Positions 6,543 through 15,954 of a stretch of DNA of 21,106 bases are shown piece after piece. Each line of letters begins with the position of its first letter. Position 1 is the stretch's first letter. Below the pieces are notes generated by a model. That model did no database searches and was not told the DNA's origin. It saw only the letters and a list, made by a program, of their open reading frames with translations. Source of the DNA: Candidatus Acidiferrales bacterium (GTDB lineage Bacteria > Acidobacteriota > Terriglobia > Acidiferrales > UBA7541); contig CATPAM010000536.1 in NCBI GenBank assembly GCA_955651735.1, positions 1-21,106 of the forward strand, given 5' to 3'. The position numbers and the translations under genes are program-made.

Positions 6543-9500
6543 TCAGTCTCCAGCGGCGCCCGCAGGATCTTCGATGGCATTGCCAACATGGAATTGAAAA
6601 CGATGAGCGACCCAGTCGAAGGCGAGATAGACGACGGGGGTGGTGTAGAGCGTGAGAATCTGGCTGAGGATCAAGCCGCCGACGATGGTGATTCCCAAGG
6701 GACGGCGAAGCTCGGAGCCCACGCCCGTTCCGAGCGCCAGCGGCAAACCGCCGAGCAGCGCGGCCATGGTGGTCATCATGATGGGCCGGAAGCGGAGAAG
6801 ACACGCTTCGTAGATGGCGTCTAGCGGAGCCTTGCCTTCTTTGCGCTCGGCTTCGAGCGCGAAGTCGATCATCATGATGGCGTTCTTTTTGACGATGCCA
6901 ATCAGCAAGATGATGCCGATTAGCGCGACGATGCTGAATTCGGTACGGCACAGAAGCAAGGCCAAGATCGCGCCCACGCCCGCGGACGGCAGCGTCGAAA
7001 GAATGGTGATGGGATGAATGTAACTGTCGTAGAGGACGCCCAGCACGATGTAAACGGTCACCAGCGCCGCCAAAATCAAAATCGGCTCGTTGGAGAGCGA
7101 GCGCAGAAACGCCGCGGCGGTCCCTTGGAAGGTGGCCTGGATGCTTGGCGGCAAGCCAATTTCATCTTTTACTTTGTTAATGGCGTTGACGGCTTCACCG
7201 AGAGCGGCATTGGGAGCAAGATTGAACGAAAGGGTCACCACCGGGAACTGCCCCTGGTGATTGATGGTTAGAGCCGTGCTGCTAGGTTCAAATCGGGTGA
7301 ACGCGCTGAGCGGAACCTGCGTCGTTGGAGCCGAGGTAGCCGCCACCGTGATCGCGGTGATAGAAGTGCCGGATCCGGAAGAAGGCGCCTGGCCGGAAGA
7401 CGAGTGCACATAAATGTTTTTCAGATTTTCCGGGTTCTGCTGGAACTGCGGGTCTACTTCCAAGACCACGTGGTACTGATTCAACTGCGTGAAAATGGTT
7501 GAGACCAAACGCTGTCCGAAGGCGTCGTAAAGCGTGTTGTCAACGTCGGCAGGAAGAATTCCGAGGCGCGATGCGGTATCGCGATCAATGGTGAGCACCG
7601 CGAGCAAGCCATGGTTCTGCTGGTCGCTGGCGACATCACGCAACTCAGGCAGCTCCTTGAGCTTTTCCATGAAGCGCGGGACCCAATAGGCCAACTCTTT
7701 GGCGTCCACGTCTTCCAGGCTGTATTGAAATTGCGTGCGGCTGACGCGATCTTCGACGGTGAGGTCTTGCACCGGCTGCATGAAGAGCGATATGCCGTTC
7801 ACCTTGGCGAGCGCGGGCTGAAGGCGTCGGATTACGTCGGAGGCGGAAATCTTTCGCTGATCGAGGGGCTTGAGGTTGATCTGGATACGGCCGCTGTTGA
7901 GAGTCGTGTTGATCCCATCAATACCGATGAAGGAAGACAGGCTCTCTACGGCAGGGTCCTTCAAGATCACATCGGCCAAGGCGCGCTGCCTGGCTACCAT
8001 AGCGGCAAAGGAAACGTCCTGCGGACCTTCTGAAACTCCCAGAATCACCCCGGTGTCCTGCACGGGGAAAAAGCCCTTGGGCACGTAGATGTAGAGAAGA
8101 ATGGTGCCGACCAGCGTTGCGGCGGTGATGAGAAGCGTGGTGGTGCGAAAGCGCAGCACAAATTTCAGCGTACGGCCATAAAACGCGATGACGGAATTAA
8201 AAGCGTGTTCCGATTTGCGGTAGAACCAGCTCTGGTCTTCTTCTTTTTGATGGCGCAGCAGCTTGGCGGACATCATGGGCGTAAGCGTCAGTGAAACGAA
8301 GGCGGAAACGATGATGGTGACCGCGAGGGTCACGGCGAATTCGCGGAACAGGCGGCCCACGATGTCGCCCATGAACAGCAGCGGAATGAGCACGGCGATC
8401 AGGGAAACGGTCAGCGAAAGAATGGTGAAGCCGATCTGCTCGGAGCCCTTGAGCGCGGCTTGCAGAGGCGATTCACCCTCTTCGATATAGCGGGAAATGT
8501 TTTCGATCATGACGATGGCATCGTCGACCACGAAGCCGGTGGAAATGGTGAGCGCCATGAGCGAGAGATTGTTGAGGCTGTAGCCCAGCAGGTACATCAC
8601 GCCGAAGGTGCCCACGATCGAGAGAGGCACGGCAAAACTGGGTATGATCGTGGCGCGAACGCTGCGCAAGAACAGGAAGATGACCAGCACGACGAGCACG
8701 ATGGTCAGCATCAACGAGAATTGCACATCCGAAACGGAAGCGCGAATGGTGGTGGTACGGTCGGTCAGTATTTCCACGCGCACCGCGGAAGGAAGTGCGG
8801 CCTGCAATTGCGGCAGCAATTTCTTGACGCGGTCCACCACGGCAATGATGTTGGCGCCGGGTTGGCGCTGAATATTCAAGATGACCGCAGGGGTCTGGTT
8901 GGCCCAGGCAGCCTGCTGCACGTTCTCCACGCCGTCCAGCACGGTGGCCACGTCGGTCAGGCGCACGGGCGCCCCATTGCGATAGGCGACGATCAGCGGC
9001 CGGTAGCTGTCGCTCGAAATCAGCTGATCGTTTGCGCCAATGGTGTACGCCTGATGCGGACCGTCGAAAGTGCCTTTGGCCTGGTCCACGTTGGCTTGCG
9101 TAAGCGCCGTGCGAAGGTCTTCGAGGCTTAACCCATAGGAAGCGAGAGCGGTGGGATTAGCCTGAATGCGCACTGCCGGACGCTGTCCACCGCTGATGCT
9201 GACGAGCCCGACGCCGGTAAGCTGCGAAATTTTTTGCGCCAGCGTGGTGTCCGTAAGGTCTTCGACCTTGGACAGCGGCAGCGAATTGGAGGTAATCGCC
9301 AGAGTAAGAATCGGGGCGTCCGCCGGATTGATCTTGCTGTAGATCGGCGGATTGGGCAGTCCCTGCGGCAGGAGATTGGAAGCGCCGTTGATGGAGGCTT
9401 GCACCTCCTGCTCGGCGACGTCAATGTTGAGATCGAGATCGAACTGCAGGGTGATGATCGAGCTGCCGTAGGAGCTCGTCGAGGTCATTTGGTTCAGCCC

Positions 9501-9725
9501 AGGCACTTGCCCGAACTGCCGCTCAAGCGGCGCGGTCACCGAAGAAGACATCACATCCGGACTGGCCCCCGGATAAAACGTTTGGACCTGGATCGTAGGG
9601 TAATCGACTTGCGGCAGAGCAGAAACGGGCAATTGCCGGTAGGCGACAAAGCCCACCAGCAAAATCCCCACCATCAGCAATGTGGTAGCGACCGGCCGTA
9701 AAATAAACGGCCTGGATGGACTCAT
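6543..9725 (-). CDS. RND multidrug efflux permease, MdtB-like
   Basis: Predicted 1060-residue HAE1 RND pump, second gene of the operon. The N-terminus is [45 protein letters not shown]. The proton-relay Asp pair is Asp401-402 ([16 protein letters not shown]), and [13 protein letters not shown] carries the TM10 Lys. The first porter subdomain is complete ([27 protein letters not shown]), unlike its partner. Around residues 770-805 there is a Ser/Thr/Gly/Ala-rich insertion between IYVHSSSGQ and VPLSAF, about 22 residues longer than the partner at the same place, probably a periplasmic loop. ATG 9725 overlaps the stop of the membrane fusion protein gene by 4 nt (ATGA). With that protein and an outer-membrane TolC-type channel (not in this window) it would form a tripartite efflux system. 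Confidence 0.94.
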   Translation of the reverse strand: MSPSRPFILRPVATTLLMVGILLVGFVAYRQLPVSALPQVDYPTIQVQTFYPGASPDVMSSSVTAPLERQFGQVPGLNQMTSTSSYGSSIITLQFDLDLNIDVAEQEVQASINGASNLLPQGLPNPPIYSKINPADAPILTLAITSNSLPLSKVEDLTDTTLAQKISQLTGVGLVSISGGQRPAVRIQANPTALASYGLSLEDLRTALTQANVDQAKGTFDGPHQAYTIGANDQLISSDSYRPLIVAYRNGAPVRLTDVATVLDGVENVQQAAWANQTPAVILNIQRQPGANIIAVVDRVKKLLPQLQAALPSAVRVEILTDRTTTIRASVSDVQFSLMLTIVLVVLVIFLFLRSVRATIIPSFAVPLSIVGTFGVMYLLGYSLNNLSLMALTISTGFVVDDAIVMIENISRYIEEGESPLQAALKGSEQIGFTILSLTVSLIAVLIPLLFMGDIVGRLFREFAVTLAVTIIVSAFVSLTLTPMMSAKLLRHQKEEDQSWFYRKSEHAFNSVIAFYGRTLKFVLRFRTTTLLITAATLVGTILLYIYVPKGFFPVQDTGVILGVSEGPQDVSFAAMVARQRALADVILKDPAVESLSSFIGIDGINTTLNSGRIQINLKPLDQRKISASDVIRRLQPALAKVNGISLFMQPVQDLTVEDRVSRTQFQYSLEDVDAKELAYWVPRFMEKLKELPELRDVASDQQNHGLLAVLTIDRDTASRLGILPADVDNTLYDAFGQRLVSTIFTQLNQYHVVLEVDPQFQQNPENLKNIYVHSSSGQAPSSGSGTSITAITVAATSAPTTQVPLSAFTRFEPSSTALTINHQGQFPVVTLSFNLAPNAALGEAVNAINKVKDEIGLPPSIQATFQGTAAAFLRSLSNEPILILAALVTVYIVLGVLYDSYIHPITILSTLPSAGVGAILALLLCRTEFSIVALIGIILLIGIVKKNAIMMIDFALEAERKEGKAPLDAIYEACLLRFRPIMMTTMAALLGGLPLALGTGVGSELRRPLGITIVGGLILSQILTLYTTPVVYLAFDWVAHRFQFHVGNAIEDPAGAAGD

Positions 9726-11095
9726 TGCGCCTTCCCTGCAGAATGGCCTTGCTGCGGAGCATCGGTACGCTTTCGCGCGCCGCTTTGCGCGTTGGCCTGC
9801 TGCGGCGAGGGCTGCTGTCCTGCGTTGGTGTTCTGCGCATTTGGCGCTGCCGGTGCGGTGCTGGGATTGACCTGGCTGCCGTCCTGCAACTTATCTTGTC
9901 CGTCGACAACCACGACGTCGCCGGCATTTAATCCCGCACTTAACCCCACCGTGTTGGCTGTGGTTAGCGCGATCGTGACGGTTTGGATTTTGGCGGTGTT
10001 GCCGCTCTGCACCACATACACGTAGGTGCCCTGCGGCCCGCGCTGGATGGCCGAAGCGGGCACGATCACCAAATTCTTTTTCACGTCGGCTAGCAGGTGC
10101 ACATTCACGAATTGATTGGGGAACAAGAGGTTTCGATCGTTGTTGAAAACCGCTTTCAGTTTGTAAGTGCCAGTGGTGGTGTCAATCTGATTGTCGATGG
10201 TCAACAGTTTGCCCGATTCGATTTTGGTCGTGTCGTCGCGGTCATAGGCATCAACGACCAGCTGTTCGCCATTGCGGAGCTTGGTGGCAACCTGGGGAAG
10301 TTGGTCCTGCGGCAAAGAAAAGATTACCGCGATGGGCTGCAACTGTGTGATGACCAGCAGCCCGTTGGTATCGGTGGCGTGCACAATGTTGCCGATATCG
10401 ACCAAGCGCAACCCGATGCGCCCGCTGATCGGCGCAGTAACATGGGAATACACCAGCTGCAGCTTCGCGCTGTCAATGGTGCCCTGGTCTGCCTTGATCG
10501 AACCTTCAAACTGCCCCACCTGTGCGCCCTGAGTGTCGAGCTGCTGCTTGGGTATCACGCCCTCTTTGTACAGAAGCTGGAAGCGCTCGTAGTTCACTTG
10601 CACGTCGCGGAGCTGTGCTTGATCCTTGGCAAGCTGCCCTTCGGCCTGCTCGAGCTGGACCTGATAGGGACGCGGATCGATTTCCAGCAGGCTCTCGCCC
10701 TGGTGAACGAATTGACCTTCCAGGAAATTGATTTTTGTGATTTGCCCGTCCACGCGGCTGTGCACCGTCACGGTGTTAAATGCGGTGACCGTCCCTAATC
10801 CATCGAAGTACACGGGCAGATCGCCGCGCTGCGCGGTGGCCACGACGACTGGGACGACAAATCCGCCTGCCCCCGCTCCCTGGCGGCCCTGCCCCTTGCT
10901 GGTTCCGCCGGGCGCCGCTGGGCCCTGCGCTTCGGTGCTCGCGCGCGATCCGCGGAAATACCAAATGCCCAGACCAACAAGAACGGCCAATGCAAGGATC
11001 CATACCCAGCGATGGCCCTTCGAATGAGGCTCGCGCCGCAGAGGCCCTTCGCCGGAAGGGTCTGGCCCGGCTAGATTAGCGCTCAAGTGACCCAT
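9722..11095 (-). CDS. RND efflux membrane fusion protein, MdtA-like
   Basis: Predicted 457-residue periplasmic adaptor, first gene of the efflux operon. A 28-residue cytoplasmic lead is followed by one membrane anchor (about 30-48, [18 protein letters not shown]). Then come the barrel-sandwich start ([45 protein letters not shown]), the alpha-helical hairpin ([39 protein letters not shown]), the second lipoyl half ([18 protein letters not shown]), the beta-barrel and the membrane-proximal domain. The tail after about 405 is Pro/Gln/Asn/Ala-rich and basic, of unknown role. It links the RND pumps to an outer-membrane channel. ATG 11095 is preceded by AGGAG (11103-11107) at 7 nt. Its stop overlaps the start of the MdtB-like gene. 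No regulator gene is adjacent. Confidence 0.93.
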   Translation of the reverse strand: MGHLSANLAGPDPSGEGPLRREPHSKGHRWVWILALAVLVGLGIWYFRGSRASTEAQGPAAPGGTSKGQGRQGAGAGGFVVPVVVATAQRGDLPVYFDGLGTVTAFNTVTVHSRVDGQITKINFLEGQFVHQGESLLEIDPRPYQVQLEQAEGQLAKDQAQLRDVQVNYERFQLLYKEGVIPKQQLDTQGAQVGQFEGSIKADQGTIDSAKLQLVYSHVTAPISGRIGLRLVDIGNIVHATDTNGLLVITQLQPIAVIFSLPQDQLPQVATKLRNGEQLVVDAYDRDDTTKIESGKLLTIDNQIDTTTGTYKLKAVFNNDRNLLFPNQFVNVHLLADVKKNLVIVPASAIQRGPQGTYVYVVQSGNTAKIQTVTIALTTANTVGLSAGLNAGDVVVVDGQDKLQDGSQVNPSTAPAAPNAQNTNAGQQPSPQQANAQSGARKRTDAPQQGHSAGKAQ

Positions 11096-11416
11096 TCATA
11101 CGCTCCTGTATTGCATGGTTATGCGAGCAAGTCTGCCACTGGCAAGACATTCGGGGGAGACGCCAAGCGCTCCAGGTGACCGGCCACAGCCTATCGGAAA
11201 ACCCTGCTCATTCCTAGAATAGGACGCCCCAAAGCCACAAAAGGTTACGAACGCCAGTGTTACGTTTCCTCACTTTTCGGTCAACAAATCCGCGTGCACA
11301 AATGGCTGCTGGACAGTACACTATCGCGCGTTCGGCGCCTCCTTTTGTAAAGCGAGTGAAACTATCAACCTGGCGGCAGGCCATTCACGACCGTTGAAAC
11401 GGGAGAATAGTGGATC
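11096..11416. promoter_or_regulatory. Divergent control region between efflux operon and cytochrome c gene
   Basis: These 321 bp must hold promoters for the leftward efflux operon and the rightward cytochrome gene. Visible elements are ribosome binding sites at both ends (AGGAG 11103-11107 on minus; GGGAGA 11401-11406 on plus), a short inverted repeat CCTA-GAA-TAGG (11213-11223), and a minus-strand TTGACC (11284-11279) without a convincing -10 at the right distance. I could not assign either promoter with confidence. No small open frame is supported. Confidence 0.45.
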
Positions 11417-11980
11417 ATGTTCAAAGCCTTTGTGATCGGGATATTGATTGGCGTGCTGTCGGTGGCGGCAGGCGCTTGGGTGTACTTCACGAAGGGATGG
11501 GCGCCGGTTGCGGTGGCGGACCCACCTATGCTGTTTGAGAAGAAGCTCGCCCACGGCGCATTGAACGCTCGGATCGGCAAAGATCCCCACAGCGATCCGG
11601 CGCCGGTTCCTGTCACCGAGGCGACCTATCTCGCTGGAGCTGATGTGTACAAGCAGAACTGCGCGGTCTGCCACGGATTGCCGGGGGAAGCGCAGAGTGC
11701 CATCGGACAAGGCATGTTTCCCAAGCCCCCGGAGCTTTTCCACGGAACTGGGGTGACCGACGATCCTGCGTGGGAAACATATTGGAAAGCCAAGAATGGC
11801 ATTCGCTTGACCGGTATGCCCGGCTTTCAGAAGGCTCTGAACGATACGCAGCTCTGGCAGGTCAGCGTGTTGTTGGCGAATGCGGACAAGATTTCGCCGG
11901 CGGTAAAGGCTTACTTATCTTCACCTCCCGGACCACCACCGCAAGCAACGCCGGCTGTTGTCCCGCCGCCGAAGAAGTGA
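11417..11980 (+). CDS. Membrane-anchored class I cytochrome c
   Basis: Predicted 187-residue exported electron carrier with one c-type heme. Residues 1-25 (MFKAFVIGILIGVLSVAAGAWVYF) form a signal anchor with no obvious cleavage site. The heme motif CAVCH is at 82-86. The likely distal ligand is Met134 in LTGMPGF, with NGIRLTGMPGF and LWQVSVLLANADKI typical of mono-heme CccA/cbb3-type cytochrome domains. The last ~18 residues are Pro-rich (PPGPPPQATPAVVPPPKK), an extension outside the heme domain. GGGAGA (11401-11406) lies 10 nt before the ATG. The gene is divergent from the efflux operon and convergent with the fucosidase gene. The specific redox partner cannot be told from context. Confidence 0.88.
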   Translation: MFKAFVIGILIGVLSVAAGAWVYFTKGWAPVAVADPPMLFEKKLAHGALNARIGKDPHSDPAPVPVTEATYLAGADVYKQNCAVCHGLPGEAQSAIGQGMFPKPPELFHGTGVTDDPAWETYWKAKNGIRLTGMPGFQKALNDTQLWQVSVLLANADKISPAVKAYLSSPPGPPPQATPAVVPPPKK

Positions 11981-12030
11981 CTCTGCGTTTTTTGCGGCAC
12001 GCTTCTCTGGCGCGGTTTGCATTCACCTTG

Positions 12031-13683
12031 TCAAGGGTGCGCTGGTTGAAGTGTGATCTTGAAGCAGTACGCGTATTTGCCGGGCGGTTGGGCCGGCACG
12101 CGGATGTGCAAGCCGTCCGGCTGCATTGCGAAGGTAAGTGGCGCGGACGATCCCAGCAGCGACACGGAAGCAATCTTCGGTTCGTTTGCCTGAATTCCAC
12201 CCAGCGAGTGAATTACCGCTTCGCCATTTGATGGCCAGCCGAGCTCAATCGCATAAAGAGCGCCATGTTTCGTAGTGAAACGAAAATCGCGCTCGGTAAA
12301 CGGCTGCGCGTCGGTATCGTGGAACGCTCCTTCCACGATTTTTGTGGGGCCTTCGCCGTACATTTTCCAGGGGCGGGTGCCGTAGATGGCTTCGGCGTTG
12401 GTCTTCAGCCAGGAACCCACCTCGCCAAGAACGCTCTGCACCTCGTCGGGAATAGTGCCGTCGGAGCGGGGACCAATATTGACCAGCAGATTGCCGTTTT
12501 TGCTGACGATGTCCACAAGCTGATGAACGATCACCTGGGGGGACTTGAAGCTGTCGTGCTCGATGAATCCCCAGGATTTGTTGCTGATGGAAGTGTCGGT
12601 TTGCCAGTAGAGCGGGCGGATATCGTTCAACTGGCCGCGCTCCACGTCGAGAACGGCCGAGTGCTTCTCCATGGCGTCAAGCTTGTAATTGATCACATCG
12701 ACGGAGCCGCGGGCGGCAGCATCGTTGTAATAGAACGCGGCGAAATCCACGAGGTGCCGGCGAACCGACGGCTGGCCGATCCACCAATCGAAATAGAAGA
12801 TGTCGGGCTTATATTTCTTCACGATTTCCGCATCGCGGGCCAGCCAATCGTCCAGATAGGCGTTGCTGACATAGGTCCAGTCGGTCAGGAGCGATTCCTT
12901 ACTTTCCATCCAGGTGTGCGCCGGGCCGTAGAAGGCGGCGAATTGCGGGTCGTTGACGTCTGATTCGAGCTGGCGGCCGCCGTCCAGGAAAAAGTTGTGC
13001 TCGACGCGGTGCGAGGAAGCCCCTACGCGTAGGCCCTCGGCGCGAATCGCTTTCGCCAATTCTCCATGCACGTCTCGCCGCGGGCCCATTTTGGCGACGG
13101 TCCAGTCGGATAGCCCGCTGTCATACATAGCGAATCCGTCGTGATGCTCAAAAACAGGGATAACGTATTTCGCGCCGGCTTCCTTGAAGAGGCGCGCCCA
13201 AGCAGTGGGATCAAAATGCTCAGCTCGGAACATGGGGATGAAATCCTTGTAGCCGAACTTGGTGAGTGGACCGTAGGTGCTGAGATGGTGTTTGTATTCG
13301 TCCGAGCCCTGCCGGTACATATTGCGCGGATACCACTCGTTGCCATACGCGGGAACGGAGTAGACACCCCAATGGATGAAAATTCCGAACTTGGCGTCTT
13401 TGTACCAATCGGGGACCTCGTACTTTTGCAGCGATTGCCAATCCGCCTGGTAAGGGCCATCGTTCGCCACGCGCTGCACATCGTTAAGAAGCGCGTTTCG
13501 TTCAGAATCATATTTCGAGCTGGCGCGTTGCCAGGTTTGATCGATGGTCCGTGCATCCTGTGAATTGGTCGGCTGCATCTGCGGCGAGCTTTGCGCCAAA
13601 ACAGAGACCGCGGAAAGCGTTGCAGCCAGCAGGAATGGCCCGCGCTGCCAGAAGTGCGCGCGTCGTCTGTGTGTTTTGTGCAT
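12031..13683 (-). CDS. Secreted alpha-L-fucosidase, GH29
   Basis: Predicted 550-residue exported glycoside hydrolase that removes alpha-L-fucose from glycans. Residues 1-31 form a Sec signal peptide: basic MHKTHRRRAHFWQR, then FLLAATLSAVSVLA, with cleavage near AQS. GH29 hallmarks are FGIFIHWGVYSVPAYGNEWY (99 on), FEHHDGFAMYDS (178 on) and the likely catalytic nucleophile Asp299 in FYFDWWIG. The segment NGNLLVNIGPRSDGTIP is also typical. A C-terminal beta-sandwich follows (about 455-550). I chose ATG 13683; a TTG at 13695 would add four residues but breaks no homology rule. A TTGACA-N18-TACTGT promoter lies just upstream. Together with exported degradative enzymes common in soil Acidobacteriota it suggests plant or microbial glycan use. 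No transporter or other carbohydrase is adjacent. Confidence 0.92.
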   Translation of the reverse strand: MHKTHRRRAHFWQRGPFLLAATLSAVSVLAQSSPQMQPTNSQDARTIDQTWQRASSKYDSERNALLNDVQRVANDGPYQADWQSLQKYEVPDWYKDAKFGIFIHWGVYSVPAYGNEWYPRNMYRQGSDEYKHHLSTYGPLTKFGYKDFIPMFRAEHFDPTAWARLFKEAGAKYVIPVFEHHDGFAMYDSGLSDWTVAKMGPRRDVHGELAKAIRAEGLRVGASSHRVEHNFFLDGGRQLESDVNDPQFAAFYGPAHTWMESKESLLTDWTYVSNAYLDDWLARDAEIVKKYKPDIFYFDWWIGQPSVRRHLVDFAAFYYNDAAARGSVDVINYKLDAMEKHSAVLDVERGQLNDIRPLYWQTDTSISNKSWGFIEHDSFKSPQVIVHQLVDIVSKNGNLLVNIGPRSDGTIPDEVQSVLGEVGSWLKTNAEAIYGTRPWKMYGEGPTKIVEGAFHDTDAQPFTERDFRFTTKHGALYAIELGWPSNGEAVIHSLGGIQANEPKIASVSLLGSSAPLTFAMQPDGLHIRVPAQPPGKYAYCFKITLQPAHP

Positions 13684-13708
13684 GGGTAAAACCAATTTTG
13701 GAGCCGCT

Positions 13709-13738
13709 ACAGTAGTGCATCGACTTCCGCGATGTCAA
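13709..13738 (-). promoter_or_regulatory. Probable fucosidase promoter (TTGACA-N18-TACTGT)
   Basis: On the minus strand a consensus -35 TTGACA (13738-13733) and weaker -10 TACTGT (13714-13709) are 18 bp apart. The predicted transcript start is about 20 nt before the ATG at 13683. Just upstream is a perfect inverted repeat ATTCGAC-GCAAG-GTCGAAT (13754-13772), placed where an operator could act on this promoter. Confidence 0.5.
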
Positions 13739-13753
13739 AGAATGCGAGGGATG

Positions 13754-13772
13754 ATTCGACGCAAGGTCGAAT
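13754..13772. repeat. 7-bp inverted repeat upstream of the fucosidase promoter
   Basis: ATTCGAC (13754-13760) and GTCGAAT (13766-13772) are perfect inverted repeats around GCAAG. The repeat is 16 bp upstream of the fucosidase -35 and about 155 bp beyond the end of the VWA gene. It could be an operator for the fucosidase gene or a hairpin at the end of the VWA transcript. No T tract follows in the minus direction, which argues against a terminator. Confidence 0.45.
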
Positions 13773-13925
13773 GAGACGAGGAATCGGGACTTATCCAAGA
13801 TGAATCTCGTTCCTACGCGGAAACGTCAGGCCTTCTTTGCCGCACGTGATTCTGGCGTCTTCGTGGCTACATGCCTGATTAACGTGATCGATCCGGACTG
13901 CATTCCACATTAAGGATCGCTTTAG

Positions 13926-15737
13926 TTAGATTCCAGCGTCAAGCAGCGCCGAAGCATAGTAGCCTTTACGCGCATAGACTTTCAGCTTGTGGCCGTCTTT
14001 TTCAGCCTTGATGTCCACGGCATGGAATCGCCCGTCCGTTTGCGGGGAAGACGGCGTGTAATAAACCAAATAACGTCCACGAAGGACTTGCTGAAGGTCG
14101 GCCAGACGTCGCCCGAGGTCGCCGATCGAGACAGAGGTAAACGTGGTGCCGCCCGTCTGTGCCGACAATGTTTTCAATGCCGGCGTTCCAACCAATGGAT
14201 CGAACTCGTCTCTCGAGCCTTCCTTCGTGCTCACCGTATATACCGCGACCTCGCCCCGCTGGGCTGCCCAGATGGCTTGCTGGAGTGAAACACTGCTCGA
14301 ATTGTCTTCGCCATCGCTAATCACCACGAGAACCCGGGCAACCGGTTGTGCTTCAGGGCGACTGGCCAGCTTATCCGCAGCGAAGGCCACAGCGTCCCAC
14401 AGAGAGGTTCCGCCGCCAGGTGCAAGTTGTGCAAGGGCGCGAGCGGTGAGAGATTTGTCCGATGTGAAGTCCTGCGCCAGCAGCACAGAACAGTTAAAGC
14501 CAATCACAAACGCAAGGTCATTCCTGTCCGTGACCACGGTTTCCAAAAACTTGCTGGCCGCGGCCTCCTCGAACAAGAATCGGTCGGTTATGGAGTTGCT
14601 CGTATCGATGAGGAGTCCGATGCGCAAGGGAAGTTCAGTTATGTTGTGGAATCCGAGGATGGCGCCCGGAGGCCGGCCGTCATCCCGAATCTGGATGTCG
14701 GAAAGGCCGAGGTTGGCCACCGACTTTCCATGATCGGTGACGGCGAACAGCATCGCGACCTCTTCCACTTTGACCCGGATGACTTGGTGGGCAACATTCG
14801 CGTCCGTTTGCTCGGGCCCGGAGCTGCCACTGGATGCCGGATCCGCCGCCGGCTTGGCGGCGGCAGTCGGATTCTGCTCCGCTATCTGGTGTGAAGCCTG
14901 CCCGGCCTGCGAGCGGTTGACTTGTTCTTCTTTGACTTGATCGAGCAGTTTACGAAACTGAACCAATAAGGGCGACTTTGCATCTTCGCTCAGCAACGTC
15001 TCCAGCTCATCTTGCGCTTCGCTGAGATGATTTTGCGTCTCCCATGCCCCGGCCGCAAACAAATGCACCAGAGCAGCGTCCTCATGCTTTCGGTGATGCA
15101 CCTGACGTGTGGTGGCGATCACCGCGGAATAGTCACGGTTTTTGAATTCTGCGTAAGTCAAAGCGGTGAGTAGCACAAGATCAAGGGGAGCCATCGAAGA
15201 GGCCTTTTGCAGGGTCTCTTCGGCATCAGGGTAGCGTTGAAGCTGCATCTGAGCGCACCCGAGATTTAAGTACGAGCCTGGCAGGTGATCGTCGAGCGCG
15301 ATCGCTCGAGCAAATTCGTCGTGCGCCTGCTGGTTTTGACCGAGATTAAGATAGGCGATGCCCAGCGCGTCATGCGCTGCCACGAAACTGGGATAAATCG
15401 ATGTTGCCCGCGCCAGATGATCGATGGCCGCTGGCAACTCCTTGCGAATCAGGTGCAGGTAGCCTTTTTCGTATTCTTTCCGCGCGTTCTTCGGCGCCGC
15501 AAGGTCCAGCTTGGATACCGAATTCGCCTGGTCCAGTACTGGTGATGCGTGTGCGCTATAGAATCGGAATATGGCGGAATCCAATTTCGCCATTTGCAGC
15601 GCACGGAAACTGGTGAGGTCAACGCCGAATTTTTCCCCTTGGGACGGCACACTGTGTAGTTGAGCATCGGCAGAACCGGCGCCCATGCTCCAACCAAGTC
15701 CGGCGACGAGCAATACCCGCGACAGTTGACGAAACAT
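13926..15737 (-). CDS. Exported TPR and VWA-domain protein (acidobacterial VWFA-related type)
   Basis: Predicted 603-residue exported protein of unknown exact function. It has a signal peptide (MFRQLSRVLLVAGLGWSMGAGSADAQ), then TPR repeats (about 85-245, for example AAHDALGIAYLNLGQNQQAHDEFARAIALDDHLPGSYLNLGCAQM), a Ser/Ala/Pro-rich linker (about 275-315), and a domain of the acidobacterial VWFA-related kind starting VIRVKVEEVAMLFAVTDHGKSVANLGLSDIQIRDDG. The metal site is complete: DTSNS (about 378), GGGTS (about 443) and SDGED (about 474). The family mediates protein-protein contacts in the periplasm. ATG 15737 is preferred because GAGG lies 9 nt upstream; a GTG at 15752 would add five residues. 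A possible -10 TATACT is at 15800-15795, but the -35 is poor. It lies about 240 bp ahead of the fucosidase gene on the same strand, which has its own promoter. Confidence 0.88.
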   Translation of the reverse strand: MFRQLSRVLLVAGLGWSMGAGSADAQLHSVPSQGEKFGVDLTSFRALQMAKLDSAIFRFYSAHASPVLDQANSVSKLDLAAPKNARKEYEKGYLHLIRKELPAAIDHLARATSIYPSFVAAHDALGIAYLNLGQNQQAHDEFARAIALDDHLPGSYLNLGCAQMQLQRYPDAEETLQKASSMAPLDLVLLTALTYAEFKNRDYSAVIATTRQVHHRKHEDAALVHLFAAGAWETQNHLSEAQDELETLLSEDAKSPLLVQFRKLLDQVKEEQVNRSQAGQASHQIAEQNPTAAAKPAADPASSGSSGPEQTDANVAHQVIRVKVEEVAMLFAVTDHGKSVANLGLSDIQIRDDGRPPGAILGFHNITELPLRIGLLIDTSNSITDRFLFEEAAASKFLETVVTDRNDLAFVIGFNCSVLLAQDFTSDKSLTARALAQLAPGGGTSLWDAVAFAADKLASRPEAQPVARVLVVISDGEDNSSSVSLQQAIWAAQRGEVAVYTVSTKEGSRDEFDPLVGTPALKTLSAQTGGTTFTSVSIGDLGRRLADLQQVLRGRYLVYYTPSSPQTDGRFHAVDIKAEKDGHKLKVYARKGYYASALLDAGI

Positions 15738-15851
15738 GAAGCTTCGCCTCACACAAGCAATGCCAGAGGGAGACTAGAGAAATTGAGTGCGCGAAGTATA
15801 ACCCTTTTGCCGGACACCTGGCTATCCTCGGGCAGCCAGCCGTGGGCTTGA

Positions 15852-15881
15852 TTGACTATCCGCCAGATACAAGCCTAAGAT
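15852..15881 (+). promoter_or_regulatory. Phosphatase promoter (TTGACT-N18-TAAGAT)
   Basis: The -35 TTGACT (15852-15857) and -10 TAAGAT (15876-15881) are 18 bp apart, with GCC before the -10. The hexamers and spacing match the promoters of the full kinase and its remnant. The ATG at 15880 overlaps the -10 box, so a transcript from here starts near 15888 and that ATG cannot be used. Confidence 0.6.
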
Positions 15882-15954
15882 GCGCAAATACCGGGCGGCC
15901 CGCGATTGGCTTTACACAACCAACACAGAACTTAGCTCGGCAAGCCGCTGGCAC

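Noticed and set aside
3723..9701. Many long plus-strand open frames opposite the RND operon (for example 4830-5612 and 8460-9131)
   Set aside because: They mirror the antisense of high-GC RND genes, have His/Asp/Gly-rich translations without any domain, and lack convincing start signals.
12024..12039. Dyad CACCTTG/CAAGGGTG between cytochrome and fucosidase genes as a bidirectional terminator
   Set aside because: Imperfect pairing with a 1-nt loop and no T tract on either side; it also overlaps the fucosidase stop codon.
12265..12963. 232-codon plus-strand frame opposite the fucosidase gene
   Set aside because: The GH29 protein on the other strand has all family motifs; this frame is its antisense shadow.
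15880..15954. Longer N-terminus of the phosphatase starting at ATG 15880
   Set aside because: This ATG overlaps the predicted -10 box and would put 25 residues in front of an otherwise standard signal peptide.
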